Assembly: GCA_040768665.1 (NCBI GenBank)
Contig: JAXGMN010000025.1
Span: 124,001 to 188,000 of the forward strand
From: JABWBD01 sp040768665
GTDB taxonomy: Bacteria > Planctomycetota > Planctomycetia > Pirellulales > Thermoguttaceae
Length of the DNA: 64,000 nucleotides
Reading direction: 5' to 3'
Part shown: piece by piece, positions 23,067 to 32,775 of the stretch
How the letters are laid out: each line of letters starts with the position of its first letter
How positions within the stretch are numbered: position 1 is the stretch's first letter
Position numbers and translations under genes: made by a program
Notes under the pieces: generated by a model
What the model saw: only the letters and a program-made list of their open reading frames with translations
Databases searched by the model: none
Told to the model about the DNA's origin: nothing

Positions 23067-26000
23067 TCAACCTGGCTCCCGATCCCGCTGCGTCTGTGTC
23101 TTCGTGTCTGATTTTGGTTCGTCCTGCTCCTCGCCGTCCGCGGGCTTCGTACTCTTGGTTCCCAAGATCGCTTCGGCCTCCTTCCGCAATAGCTCCAACG
23201 TGGCGCGGCGGTTCCAGGCAGAGGAGCGTCCAATGGCCACCAGGGCATGCCCCTTGGTGTCGAGAACCTCATCCGTCTTCTCGGTTGCTTTGTTGAGATA
23301 TTTCTGCGTCTGCCCTTCGTTGCCGGCCTTCTTGTGGGCCATGGCCAGGAAATACCAGGTGTAGACCGGCGACGACTGGGCAGCGCGATCGGCTTTCTCA
23401 AGCCGACGATCCAGTTCCGTCAGCCGTTCAATGGCTTGATCGTTACGGCCCGCCCGATAGAGAGCCGCTCCCAGCGTATTGAGGAATTGGTCAGACTCCG
23501 GCTCGGCATTCGCTGCCTTCTCGGCCAACGCAACGACGAGATCGTAATCGTCCATGGCGTCGCCGGCCAGCGAAGCGGTCCACGCGACGAAGTTGGCCAC
23601 CATCGGGTCGTCGGTGTCGCCGAACTGGTTCACCATGGTCCGGCAGCACTCGCGATACCTCGCTTCGTCGTCAAGCCGAAGGCAAACTAGCGCGCGTTGG
23701 TAGTGGTCATAGTAGTTTCTGTTATCCGATGGGAATAGTCCATTTGCCTTTTCGAAAGCGTCTTTGGCATCGCTGTGACGCCCCCATGTCGTAAGATGTT
23801 CGGCAAAGACTAGCCACTTGCTGCACGACTTACAGTCCTTCATCATCCTGTGTGCGAGCGACACGTACTCGTCAAGGAACTCTTCATCCGGGCACGCGGT
23901 TAGGAGATGGCCCGGTATGGCGAACAGAGGAAGCGCATGGCCAGGCGGCGCCAACTCGCAGCTCGTTTTGACGTCTTCGAGTACTTTGTCGTATCGCCCC
24001 AAGTAGAAGTGTACAACTGCGCGATGTTCGACGAGCCAATACAGAAGAGGCCGTTGTTCGATGGCTCTGGTCAAATCACTCACCGCGCTCGCATAGTCGC
24101 GCAGGCCGAAGTGCACTATGGCCCGAGAGTCCAGCAGATTCGCGTAGTTTGGCGACCCGGGCGGAAGTCGCTCTTCCGCAGCCACCAGATCGGCTTTCGC
24201 CTCCTCGAACCTACCCATGGCAGTATAGATACCGGCGCGCCGCATGTATCCACCCTCGGCTGAACTGAGCCGAATGTTTTCGTTAGCGTCCGACAACGCT
24301 CGTTCGTAGTCACCACGTGCCAGGTAAATTCTCGCACGCGCGTTGAAGGCGGTTGGATCCGTCGGGTCGATTTCAATCGCTCTTGACAAGTGCTCCAGAG
24401 CGCGAGCATGGTCACCGTACCAAAGCAATGCGCCGAGCAGTCCGTGTGCCTTCGCATTATTCGGTTCCAGTTCCAGGGCGCGTTCGCAGTGCAGGATTGC
24501 CTTCTTCTCGTCCTTTAATCGAAAAGGGCACCCAACGTATTGCTTGGCAGCAGCCATCTGGAATTCGACGTTGTCGGCAGCCAAGTCGGCCGCTTTCTCT
24601 GCATCTTGTTGCGCATGTCGATAATCCCCGAGGCCCTCACGAACCTCGGACCGAGTGTGGTAACACTCGGCCTCGTCGGGCTTGATCTTGATCGCGGCAG
24701 TTATCGCGAGGTCCGCCAGCGCATAGGTTCGCTCGGCGTCGTTCCACTTGGGCTGGATTCTCCCCAGGGCGAAGTATGCCTTGCCGAGGTCGTGATGATA
24801 GCGGTGGTTCTCGGGGTGGTTTCGAATGAGCGCTTTGAACCGGAGGATCGACTCGCGGAAGCCTTGCTCGGCCTCATCGCGGTCTGCCAGAGCGCGTTGG
24901 AGCAAGGCGACGCGGTAGTACGCGCGGGCCGTATGCGCCTCGGCGCGCGAGGTGACGCGGTTTTGCTGGGCGAATTTCTCGTAGAACGTGAGGCCGCGCC
25001 GGAGAAGGCCCTTTTCGAACTCGGTAAGCTCCACGGCTTCGGCGTGCCTCGGCTCGCCGTCGGGCGAGGTGAGCGGCGACCCGAGGAGCGTCTTCTCTCC
25101 GATGGCATCCAGATAGACCGCATCGAGGGCCGCCAGCGCCAGGTCCAGGTTGCCCTCGGCGCGTTGGCGCTCGGCTTCGAGTGACTCGATCGCTTTGTTC
25201 CTTTCCTCAAGCGCGGTAGTTTTTGCCACTAATGCAGCGTCCTTTTCGTCGCGTTCCTTGCGGATCATCATGTTGCCGACGCCGAGGGTCACCAGTCCGA
25301 CAACCAGCAGCAATAACGTCGATACGGTTGCCGACCCGACAATCGGCTTGTGCCGGCGTGCCCACTTGGCCGCACGCTCGACGAGCGTGGGCCGCCGGGC
25401 TCGAATCGGCTGATCTTCCAAATACCGCTTGAGATCGTCGGCCAAGTCCTGCGCCGTGTCGTAGCGCTCGGCCGGGGTCTTGGCCATTGCCTTGAGCACG
25501 ATGATCTCCAGCTCCGCGGGAACCGCCTTGTTCCGCTTCCGCGGCGCGAGAGGGTCCTCCATGGCGATCTGCCGCAACAACTCCTGCCGGTCCTGGCCGC
25601 TGAAGGCCGCGTGCAGCGTCAAAAGCTCGTAGAGCGTCGCGCCCAGCGAGTAGACGTCGGTGCGGTGGTCGACGAGCGTCCGCCTGGCCAGGGCCTGCTC
25701 CGGGCTCATGTAGCGGACGGTGCCCAAGAGGTCGCCGGTGGCCGTGAGCGTGACGTCGGCCTCGATGCGGGCCAGCCCGAAATCGGTGACCCACGGCTTG
25801 CCCGCCGTGTCGAGGATCACGTTCGAAGGCTTCACGTCGCGGTGGACCACACCGTTCTGGTGCGCATGGTCCAGAGCCTCGGCCACCTGGACGCCGATCT
25901 CGGCAATCGTACGGAAATACGCCGCGCCCCTGGCCGATCGCTGGGTGGAGAGGGCGGCTTGCGGCGCACCCTTGGTCTCGGCTGGTCGGAGATCGCTGCG

Positions 26001-26765
26001 CTCGGGCCCAGCCGGCCCGTTGCCGCCAAGCACCTCATCGGGCGTCTGCTCTTGCAAGTAGGCGGCAGTACGGGCGTCCGAATCGGTCGGTGTCTTCGGC
26101 CTGGCAAGGCGGCCGGAGGCGAGGCTGTCTGCCAGATTCGGAGCAGCTCCGCCTGCATCGCCGGGATCTTCGCCTTCCAAACGCTCCTGCGGCTGCAGGT
26201 CGCGGATCACCGCGGCCAGCGTCTGTCCCTCGACGTACTGCATGGCATAGAAATGGACGGCCCGCTCGCAGCCGACCGAGAAGACCGGCACGATGTTCGT
26301 ATGATGCAATTGGGCCGCCGCCTGGGCCTCGTTCTTGAACCGCTGAAGCTGGCGCGGGTCGAGCATCGCCGCATACGGCAAGACCTTCAGCGCCACTTTC
26401 CGCCCCAGCGAGACCTGCCGAGCCTCGTAGACGACGCCCATCCCGCCCCGGCCAATCTCGCGAAGAATGCGGTAGTCGCCCAAGACGCGCATCGTCAGCG
26501 GCCTGCCGGGCCTGGATGACAAATCGGCATCGATGGCCTCAAGCGAACCGACCGGACCGCCGGCGGGTTGGGCCAGGTCCCTGAGCACGCCGAGGGTCAA
26601 CGACATCTTGCGCAACGGTTCCGCGTACTGCGGGTACTCGCGAACATACTCGTCCAGGTCGATATCTTCGCCAAGCTGGATTCGCTGGGTCATCTGCTCC
26701 ATCAAATCGAACAGCACTTCACCGCTGCCGGTTTGTGGGTCGAGGGGCTTTGCTTGTACGTTCAT
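23067..26765 (-). CDS. membrane Ser/Thr protein kinase with TPR repeats
   Basis: The 1,232-residue protein has a Hanks-type kinase domain from about residue 97. It shows GRGGMGVVYEA, VALK (Lys 127), HRDVKPSN near 306, DFGLA near 325 and YMSPEQA. An insertion of roughly 90 residues, rich in charged and Pro residues, interrupts the N-lobe/C-lobe boundary (about 195-285). A transmembrane segment follows (about 478-500), then a coiled coil and a long array of TPR-like helices (about 560-1200). This is the classic planctomycete receptor-kinase layout, with the TPR part probably outside the cytoplasm. Its ATG overlaps the stop of the upstream sigma factor gene (ATGA), so the two are translationally coupled. 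It sits directly upstream of the leader-element gene cluster on the same strand. Confidence 0.9.
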   Translation of the reverse strand: MNVQAKPLDPQTGSGEVLFDLMEQMTQRIQLGEDIDLDEYVREYPQYAEPLRKMSLTLGVLRDLAQPAGGPVGSLEAIDADLSSRPGRPLTMRVLGDYRILREIGRGGMGVVYEARQVSLGRKVALKVLPYAAMLDPRQLQRFKNEAQAAAQLHHTNIVPVFSVGCERAVHFYAMQYVEGQTLAAVIRDLQPQERLEGEDPGDAGGAAPNLADSLASGRLARPKTPTDSDARTAAYLQEQTPDEVLGGNGPAGPERSDLRPAETKGAPQAALSTQRSARGAAYFRTIAEIGVQVAEALDHAHQNGVVHRDVKPSNVILDTAGKPWVTDFGLARIEADVTLTATGDLLGTVRYMSPEQALARRTLVDHRTDVYSLGATLYELLTLHAAFSGQDRQELLRQIAMEDPLAPRKRNKAVPAELEIIVLKAMAKTPAERYDTAQDLADDLKRYLEDQPIRARRPTLVERAAKWARRHKPIVGSATVSTLLLLVVGLVTLGVGNMMIRKERDEKDAALVAKTTALEERNKAIESLEAERQRAEGNLDLALAALDAVYLDAIGEKTLLGSPLTSPDGEPRHAEAVELTEFEKGLLRRGLTFYEKFAQQNRVTSRAEAHTARAYYRVALLQRALADRDEAEQGFRESILRFKALIRNHPENHRYHHDLGKAYFALGRIQPKWNDAERTYALADLAITAAIKIKPDEAECYHTRSEVREGLGDYRHAQQDAEKAADLAADNVEFQMAAAKQYVGCPFRLKDEKKAILHCERALELEPNNAKAHGLLGALLWYGDHARALEHLSRAIEIDPTDPTAFNARARIYLARGDYERALSDANENIRLSSAEGGYMRRAGIYTAMGRFEEAKADLVAAEERLPPGSPNYANLLDSRAIVHFGLRDYASAVSDLTRAIEQRPLLYWLVEHRAVVHFYLGRYDKVLEDVKTSCELAPPGHALPLFAIPGHLLTACPDEEFLDEYVSLAHRMMKDCKSCSKWLVFAEHLTTWGRHSDAKDAFEKANGLFPSDNRNYYDHYQRALVCLRLDDEARYRECCRTMVNQFGDTDDPMVANFVAWTASLAGDAMDDYDLVVALAEKAANAEPESDQFLNTLGAALYRAGRNDQAIERLTELDRRLEKADRAAQSSPVYTWYFLAMAHKKAGNEGQTQKYLNKATEKTDEVLDTKGHALVAIGRSSAWNRRATLELLRKEAEAILGTKSTKPADGEEQDEPKSDTKTQTQRDREPG

Positions 26766-27397
26766 AACGTGCCTCCCAGCGATTCATCCCCCAGCAGGTG
26801 ATGCAATCGGTCGATGCCGCGAAACAGCCGCGACTTGACGGTTCCCTCGGGCACTGAGGTGATGGCGGCAATTTCCTCGATCGAGAGTTGCTCCAGGTGG
26901 CGCATGACCATCACCTCGCGATAGTGTTCGGGAAGCTCCGCCAGGGCGGCGCGAACTCGCTGGCGAAGCTCCTTGCGGAGTATGTTGCGGCTGGGCGACG
27001 TTCCACTGCCTGAAAGCCTTTTGCACAAAGCCATTACCGATGCGTCGGACAGTTCCGCGGCAATTGCCTCCTCGCGGCCGACCGCCCGCCGGGCGCCTTC
27101 CACGTGAAAACGGTAAAGGTCGACGAGGCGATTCCAGGCGAGTTGGCGGAGCCAGGGATAGAAGGGAATCGGCCGGTCTCTGAAATACTCCGGCAGCCGT
27201 TTGCATGCTTCGACCATGGCGTCTTGGACCACGTCGGAAGGATCGACCCGCCCGGCCAGCCGCTGATCCATGCGAACCGCGACCATTTGCCGCAGGCGAT
27301 GGCGATGGCGGGCCAACAGTTCGTTGACCGCCGCCTCATCGCCGGCAGCGGCGCGGCTAAGCAGCTCATCGGTGCTGGAGTTGGCCGGAGAAACCAT
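26762..27397 (-). CDS. ECF-type RNA polymerase sigma factor
   Basis: The 211-residue product has the sigma-70 region 2 (DPSDVVQDAMVEA, FYPWLRQLAWNRLVDLYR) and region 4 (RAALAELPEHYREVMVMRHLEQLSIEEIAA, then VPEGTVKSRLFRG) typical of extracytoplasmic-function sigma factors. ATG 27397 is preferred, with AGGGAGAG upstream; an in-frame GTG lies at 27421. It overlaps the kinase gene by 4 bases. In planctomycetes such sigma/kinase pairs form signalling units in which the kinase probably controls the sigma factor. No anti-sigma gene is seen. Confidence 0.9.
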   Translation of the reverse strand: MVSPANSSTDELLSRAAAGDEAAVNELLARHRHRLRQMVAVRMDQRLAGRVDPSDVVQDAMVEACKRLPEYFRDRPIPFYPWLRQLAWNRLVDLYRFHVEGARRAVGREEAIAAELSDASVMALCKRLSGSGTSPSRNILRKELRQRVRAALAELPEHYREVMVMRHLEQLSIEEIAAITSVPEGTVKSRLFRGIDRLHHLLGDESLGGTL

Positions 27398-27468
27398 GTG
27401 TGCGTCACTCTCCCTACACACTAACCACGTAAAACGGTCCGCCGAGGTTCCATCATTCTTTGGATTTT

Positions 27469-27498
27469 GATTTAACGCAGGCGACGCTACGTTAAATC
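27469..27498. repeat. hairpin in the sigma factor upstream region
   Basis: GATTTAACG (27469-27477) and CGTTAAATC (27490-27498) form a perfect 9-bp inverted repeat with a 12-base loop, about 70 bases upstream of the sigma factor start. It could be an operator, or part of a terminator for the upstream kinase gene; no T-run follows. Apart from this and the repeat at 27764, the 460-base gap between 27397 and 27859 holds nothing I recognise. Confidence 0.4.
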
Positions 27499-27763
27499 CA
27501 AGGCAGGTTCATTGGGGGTATTGAGCATTGGGCGAATTGACCAAACAGTCCAGAAGTGCCATTCCAGTGAAAATCAGGCTTTACATGGGGAAAAGGAAAT
27601 GGTTCCCGAGATCGAAAACCGAATTCATCCTCCTCATATTCTTTTCCAGCATCTTCTTTTCTCCGCTTCGCCTTCCTCGAATCGCCAATTCTGCCTTGGT
27701 TTGAGGCCGAAGGCGGGGCCAAGGTTAAGCGACGAAGTCGCAACACCTTTACAAGGGTGCCGT

Positions 27764-27832
27764 GCGTTCTAACCACCAATCATGGCTTCCACCGGGCGAG
27801 CCCGGCGGCGGCCTATTCCACGAATTGTGAAA
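27764..27832 (-). repeat. 69-bp dispersed repeat, copy 1
   Basis: Read on the minus strand this segment matches 51797-51865 on the plus strand over 69 bases without gaps, with about nine differences. The conserved words are TTTCACAATTCG at one end and TAGAACGC at the other, with a GC-rich middle. It lies in the gap between the second kinase gene and the first sigma factor. It is a dispersed intergenic repeat of unknown type. Confidence 0.55.
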
Positions 27833-27858
27833 CCTCGTTACGCGAGGCTATCGCTGAC

Positions 27859-30800
27859 TCACTTTTCAGCGGTCGTTTGTTCCTCTTGGGGTTTTGCCTC
27901 AGCCGCCGGGACGGGATCGTTTTCTGGCTTTGCCGCGCCGCCGGCCATCCATCGCGCAACCTCTTCACGCCAGGCTGCATATTCAGGCGTCTTCTTCCAC
28001 CGCTCATACGCCTCGCCGGGGCCGACCAGGTCGACGTCGGCGCCCAGGTCCTTGCCGTCGGGACCGGCGCGGTAGCCGGCGCTGTCGGGGCGGAGGCGGA
28101 AGTCTTCCGGGGTGAGCTGTTGGGGCTGGTCTTGCGACTTGGCGTGGAGATCACCTCCTTGGAAGCGGATGATGCCCTCCGTTGATCCTGTGCCCTCCAG
28201 GTCCCAGAAATGACTCCAGCCTGCCAGGTCTTTCACGGGCTTGGCCTCAACGACTTTCTTGAGATAGTCGTCCTTTATTTTCAGGAATTCGTCGACCGAA
28301 TCATACAAGTTTTCCTCCTCGCGCCAGCGGAACAGACGCGCAAGCAACGCTTCCGCTTCCGTGCGGTTGTTGAACGGCTCCAACTTCGGCGCAAGGTTAA
28401 AGTGGAGGAAAATGCCGTTTCGCATGGCAAAGATGTTCCCCGATGCAGCGACACGAACTGCCTTGGAGCGTGCATCGACCTGTTGTGCGTCTCGCGGGGG
28501 GCAGATCGTGAAAAGCAGCGGCCCCCAATAGCGATTCAAGATCGTATTGTGATTGAGGCGCAAAGATGCATCCGTCTCCTGGGAGCGAAAGATGCTGAAC
28601 GGCCCCACAAGCAGACAGTTTTCAACAGCGAAGTGCCCATGCGTGGATGGTTCCCAGGCGACATTCGTCGCTTGAGAGGTTATGAACTCGGAGTTTCGCA
28701 GGAAACTGAGATGGTTTTCAGAATTATGAACACTGTAGTAGGTCGACTCCGTCAGGAAGCGACAATTGGCGACGTAAAGGGGGGCTTCCGACGTAAGCAG
28801 GTTTCCCTCAATCGCCGGGGATTGCAGTTCCAGACCCTCGAGGACCAGTCGACTTTTTGCCATCAACAACCATTCGGAACTCGAGTCCTTCTTCGGCCGG
28901 CGCCTGATCACGGGTCGAAAGCCCGAGGCGGCGCGGATGATTAGTGAGTGCCGGATCAGGATGTCATCCGCGATGAATGGCCCATTGCCGCGAATTTCGA
29001 TCGTGTCGCCCGCGCTGGAGCCGAGGACCGCGTCGGCCAAGGTGTCGAATTTGCCGACTTCGGCACCGTCAGTGCCGAGAATCACAAAGGCATCGTTCTC
29101 CGCGGTCGCCGCTTCTTGAGGCCAAACGCTCTCGGGCAGACGCCAGAGGCGGATCGCGTAATCGCTGTCCGTTTCGAATTGGCCTTCGCTTTTGAAACGA
29201 CCACCACCGCTGGCGGCGTAGCGGCCGTCGGGTGAAACGGCGACCTCGTTCGTGACGTGATTGTCGCTGGTCACGCGGGCGACTTTGCGGCCGGTCTCGA
29301 CGTCCCACAGCAGTATCGTTCGGTCCTCGGACCCGGACAGGAAGTGGCGGCCATCGGGGAGAAACTCCAGGCTCCGCACGGGCCCCGCATGGCCCGCGAA
29401 CTCAGCCCGTTTCTCACCGGTCGCCGCGTCCCTCAACTGGAGAGCGGGCCGACCATAAGCGGCCGTGATCAGCCATCGGCCGCATGGCGAGAACTTCGCA
29501 ACGCTAAAGCCCTGCTCACCGATGTGCCACACCTCCTCGCCTGATTTCATGTCGTAGAGGCGCAGGAAATCGCCTCCTCCGATCAGAGTTTTCTCGCCGT
29601 CGGGTGAGAATTCTGCGATGAATGAATAGTCGCCCCTGTCAAACCGACGGATTTCGTTCCCGGAGTTCAGATCCCAGATGCGGGCGGTGTTGTCGCCCCT
29701 TCCTCCGCTGGATAGGAGGTGTCGTTGGTCGGGCGAGAAGCAGACGTGGTTCACCGACGAATGGCCGGGTAACTCCCGGACCTTCCGGAGCCTGTTCAGA
29801 TCCCAGACCGACACGAGGCCCGTGTCGTAGTGGCCGGTGGCGACCAGGTCTCCCTTCGGTGAGATGGCCAGAGTTTCACCCGTTTCCGGAGTGACCGAGC
29901 ACGTTCCCGTGTTGAGGTTCCAAATCTCCAGCGACTGCGAGGCTCTTCCGCAAAGCAGTTCTTGACCCGTTGGGGTGAATACCAAGTTACAGACCCAAGT
30001 CTTTTTGCGATGATCGTCTGGATGGCCGAGGCGCCGGACCTGGGTAATCGCCCCCTCGGGGAACGACCGGTAATCGGTCGCGGCATTCCCGGTCGGGGCA
30101 TGCCGAAGACCCGCGGATCCTGACTCCCCCATTACTCGCACAACTTCTTTGCCGCCGCGCGAAATCGACACAAGTTCGGTCTTTACCGACTCCCCATCCT
30201 TCATGGCTTGGAACTGGTACTGCCCGGGGCGCAGCTTGAGCTCCTGAATGCCCGCGCCGGCGATGCTCAACGCTTCGCCGTCGAGCGAGACTTGCACTGT
30301 CGGGTCGTCGATTTCGATCACCAGCGTGCCTTCGCCCGTGGCGATGCGGATGACCGTTGACGCCAGGTTCGTCACGCCGGTGGCTTCCGAGAGTGTCACC
30401 AGGGCGAAGACTGCCACGAGCACCGCAGCGGCCGTGGCCCAGCGGCGGCTTGGGCGCACCCAAGCCGCGAATCCGGTGAAAGACGTTTTTCGCTCGGTCA
30501 CGCCCGCCGCAGCCAGCGAAGCCGGCAGTGGATGGGCGGCCGGATCCTGAACGTGGGCCAGGCACCTGCCCAGAAGCTGGCAAACCTCTTCGGCGGACTG
30601 GAACCGATCGGCAGGCCCCTTTTCGAGCAGCCGGTCGATGATACCGGCGAGCCACTCGGGAATATCGGGATTGATCTCGCGGATCGGCCGCGGCGTGTCA
30701 TCGCAGACGCGCCTCAGCGAAGCCATCGTCGTCTCGGCGCGGAACGGCGAGCGGCCCGTGCACATGGCGTAGAGCACGCTGCCCAAGCTGAACAGGTCGG

Positions 30801-31695
30801 ACCGGGCATCGACCGGATGACCCTGGGCCTGCTCGGGCGACATGTACTGCGGTGTGCCGGCCACTTCGCCGGTCCGCGTGATGCACGCATCGTCGACGGC
30901 GCGGGCCAGACCGAAATCGGTGATCTTCACCCGCTCAATACTGTTTTGCAGCAGGATGTTCGACGGCTTGATATCCCGATGGATCAGTCCCTGCGCGTGG
31001 GCCGCCGCCAGCCCGGCGGCGACTTGCCGGCCGATCCGCAGGATCTCCTTCAACTCGAGGTGCCCCTGCCGGTCGAGTTTCTGCTCCAGCGACTGCCCGT
31101 CGATAAACTCCATCACCAGGTACGGCAGGCTGGGGCGTCCGGCGCGGGGCGAGCCCTTGGGCGGTTCGTTCTCTTCCACGGCGTAGGTCGTTACCACATG
31201 GTCGTGGCTGACCGCAGCCGCCGAGCGGGCCTCGCGCAGGAACCGCTTCCGCGCGGTCGCGTTGGCCGCCAACTCCGGGGCCAGCACTTTGACCGCCACC
31301 GTGCGGCTGAGCTTGGTGTCGCACGCCCGCAGCACGATGCCCATCCCTCCGCGGCCGACGACTTCGTGCATCTCGTACTGCGCAAGTCGCCCCAGCGAGC
31401 CCGGCTCGTCGGACGGTTCCAGAAAGTCCAGCGGCAACTGGTCGAGTCGAACGTCGCCGCCCACTTCACCCGACGCTGGCTGGGCCATCTTCCCCGTGTC
31501 AGCCAGCGACTGCGTGGCGCCGGCCCCGATGGCCGGATGCTCCAGCAAGCTCCCCGATTTCCCGTGGGAATCGAGCAGCTTGGCCACGCGCTGCCTAAGC
31601 GGCGTGTCTTTGCCGCACGCCTCGTCCAGATAGATGTCCCTCTCCTCTGCGGATTCGATCGCCAGGGCCGCTATGAAGATGTCGCATTCGTTCAT
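27859..31695 (-). CDS. membrane Ser/Thr kinase with WD40 propeller and beta-helix-like tail
   Basis: The 1,278-residue product has a kinase domain (about 107-370; GRGGMGIVLRA, VAVK with Lys 136, HRDIKPSN near 238, DFGLARA, YMSPEQA) and a membrane segment near 415-437. A PEGA-like beta domain follows (VQVSLDGEALSI..LKLRPGQYQF). WD40 repeats span about 565-865 (for example FLSGSEDRTILLWDVETG and LLSSGGRGDNTARIWDL). A C-terminal region of about 400 residues includes beta-helix-like strands (GDTIEIRGNGPFI, IIRAASGFRPVIRR). The extracellular half thus looks like a sensor of surface ligands, unlike the TPR tail of the other kinase. An ECF sigma factor gene lies 120 bases upstream on the same strand, and they probably work together. 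Confidence 0.88.
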   Translation of the reverse strand: MNECDIFIAALAIESAEERDIYLDEACGKDTPLRQRVAKLLDSHGKSGSLLEHPAIGAGATQSLADTGKMAQPASGEVGGDVRLDQLPLDFLEPSDEPGSLGRLAQYEMHEVVGRGGMGIVLRACDTKLSRTVAVKVLAPELAANATARKRFLREARSAAAVSHDHVVTTYAVEENEPPKGSPRAGRPSLPYLVMEFIDGQSLEQKLDRQGHLELKEILRIGRQVAAGLAAAHAQGLIHRDIKPSNILLQNSIERVKITDFGLARAVDDACITRTGEVAGTPQYMSPEQAQGHPVDARSDLFSLGSVLYAMCTGRSPFRAETTMASLRRVCDDTPRPIREINPDIPEWLAGIIDRLLEKGPADRFQSAEEVCQLLGRCLAHVQDPAAHPLPASLAAAGVTERKTSFTGFAAWVRPSRRWATAAAVLVAVFALVTLSEATGVTNLASTVIRIATGEGTLVIEIDDPTVQVSLDGEALSIAGAGIQELKLRPGQYQFQAMKDGESVKTELVSISRGGKEVVRVMGESGSAGLRHAPTGNAATDYRSFPEGAITQVRRLGHPDDHRKKTWVCNLVFTPTGQELLCGRASQSLEIWNLNTGTCSVTPETGETLAISPKGDLVATGHYDTGLVSVWDLNRLRKVRELPGHSSVNHVCFSPDQRHLLSSGGRGDNTARIWDLNSGNEIRRFDRGDYSFIAEFSPDGEKTLIGGGDFLRLYDMKSGEEVWHIGEQGFSVAKFSPCGRWLITAAYGRPALQLRDAATGEKRAEFAGHAGPVRSLEFLPDGRHFLSGSEDRTILLWDVETGRKVARVTSDNHVTNEVAVSPDGRYAASGGGRFKSEGQFETDSDYAIRLWRLPESVWPQEAATAENDAFVILGTDGAEVGKFDTLADAVLGSSAGDTIEIRGNGPFIADDILIRHSLIIRAASGFRPVIRRRPKKDSSSEWLLMAKSRLVLEGLELQSPAIEGNLLTSEAPLYVANCRFLTESTYYSVHNSENHLSFLRNSEFITSQATNVAWEPSTHGHFAVENCLLVGPFSIFRSQETDASLRLNHNTILNRYWGPLLFTICPPRDAQQVDARSKAVRVAASGNIFAMRNGIFLHFNLAPKLEPFNNRTEAEALLARLFRWREEENLYDSVDEFLKIKDDYLKKVVEAKPVKDLAGWSHFWDLEGTGSTEGIIRFQGGDLHAKSQDQPQQLTPEDFRLRPDSAGYRAGPDGKDLGADVDLVGPGEAYERWKKTPEYAAWREEVARWMAGGAAKPENDPVPAAEAKPQEEQTTAEK

Positions 31696-31815
31696 GGCTA
31701 TCGCCGGTATCGAGAATCGCCCGATGGAAATTCAGGCTCTACAGATCAATGCGAGGACCGGCGCGAAAACACGCCAAAATGTTTCGGGATTTCCGGAAAA
31801 AATACGTCTTCGGAT

Positions 31816-32376
31816 TCAGGGTTCGAGCTCGGTGTGCAGCCAAGCCTTGGCGTAAGCCCAAAGCCGATCGGCAGTTCGGGTCGAGACACCCATCGCACAG
31901 GCGGCCTGCGGGAGTGTGAGCCCGGCGAAGTATCGCAGCTTCACCAACTCCGCCGCCTGGGCATTTTGTTCTGCCAGATCGCTGAGCGACTCATCGACCG
32001 TCAGCACGAGATCGTCCGTCGAGGGAGTCTGCGGGCCGTTTGCGTCGAAATCCACGTCGACCCGTACGTGGTCGCCGCCGTGTCGGGCACATCGCTTCCG
32101 GCGGGCGTTTTCGACCAGGATCCGGCGCATCGCCTCGGCGGCAGCGGAAAAGAAATGGCCGCGACTATCCCAATGCTGAGCCTCTTCCGCATCCACTAAT
32201 CGGAGGTAAGCTTCGTGCACCAGCGCCGTGGCCTGGAGGGTCTGGCCGGGCTGTTCCTGGGCCAGTTTCCGTGCGGCCAGTTTCCGCAACTCGTCATAGA
32301 CCACCGGCAGCAGGTCCTCGGCCGCCTTGGGATCGCCCCGCTCGATGGCGGAAAGGATGCGCGTGACATCGGACAT
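31816..32376 (-). CDS. ECF sigma factor of the TIGR02999-like planctomycete group
   Basis: The 186-residue product has region 2 (LLPVVYDELRKLAARKLAQE, LQATALVHEAYLRLVD, WDSRGHFFSAAAEAMRRILVENARR) and region 4 (AELVKLRYFAGLTLPQAACAMGVSTRTADRLW). These match the Sig-70_X6/TIGR02999 group, which is abundant in planctomycetes. The partner is the WD40 kinase gene downstream at 27859-31695. A 120-base gap separates them, unlike the 4-base overlap of the first pair. Confidence 0.9.
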   Translation of the reverse strand: MSDVTRILSAIERGDPKAAEDLLPVVYDELRKLAARKLAQEQPGQTLQATALVHEAYLRLVDAEEAQHWDSRGHFFSAAAEAMRRILVENARRKRCARHGGDHVRVDVDFDANGPQTPSTDDLVLTVDESLSDLAEQNAQAAELVKLRYFAGLTLPQAACAMGVSTRTADRLWAYAKAWLHTELEP

Positions 32377-32775
32377 AGAGAACGCCCCCCCTCGTGCGAG
32401 CGTCCAATTGTAGCGGTTTAGTCAAGACGCTCAGAACCCGTGCAGCCTCTGCAATATGGTAGCCGACTTTGCCGGGGAGACTCTCCAGGCCAAGGGGAAG
32501 TCAGCCAAGCCAAGAAGCCCGCCGCCAAGCCAACTCGCCTTTGTCGAACCGCGGCAGCAGACGGAAGTGCGGTCGGCGGCAAAAGGCGTTTCCCCGGAAC
32601 GCGGCGGACCCTCTCCGGGTCAGTACGTATAGCATACCGATTGCCCACCGATTGTAGCTGTGCGATTGTTTCGGAATGCCGGGTGTGGTATGGAAGATCA
32701 GAGCCAAACCGCCGGGGGTCTTCCACAAAGGGCCTGTTGGGTTGCGATTCCCGCATTTTTTGGAAAGGGAACTTC

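Noticed and set aside
30532..32199. 555-codon plus-strand frame
   Set aside because: It is antisense to the WD40 kinase and sigma factor genes and has no recognisable domains.
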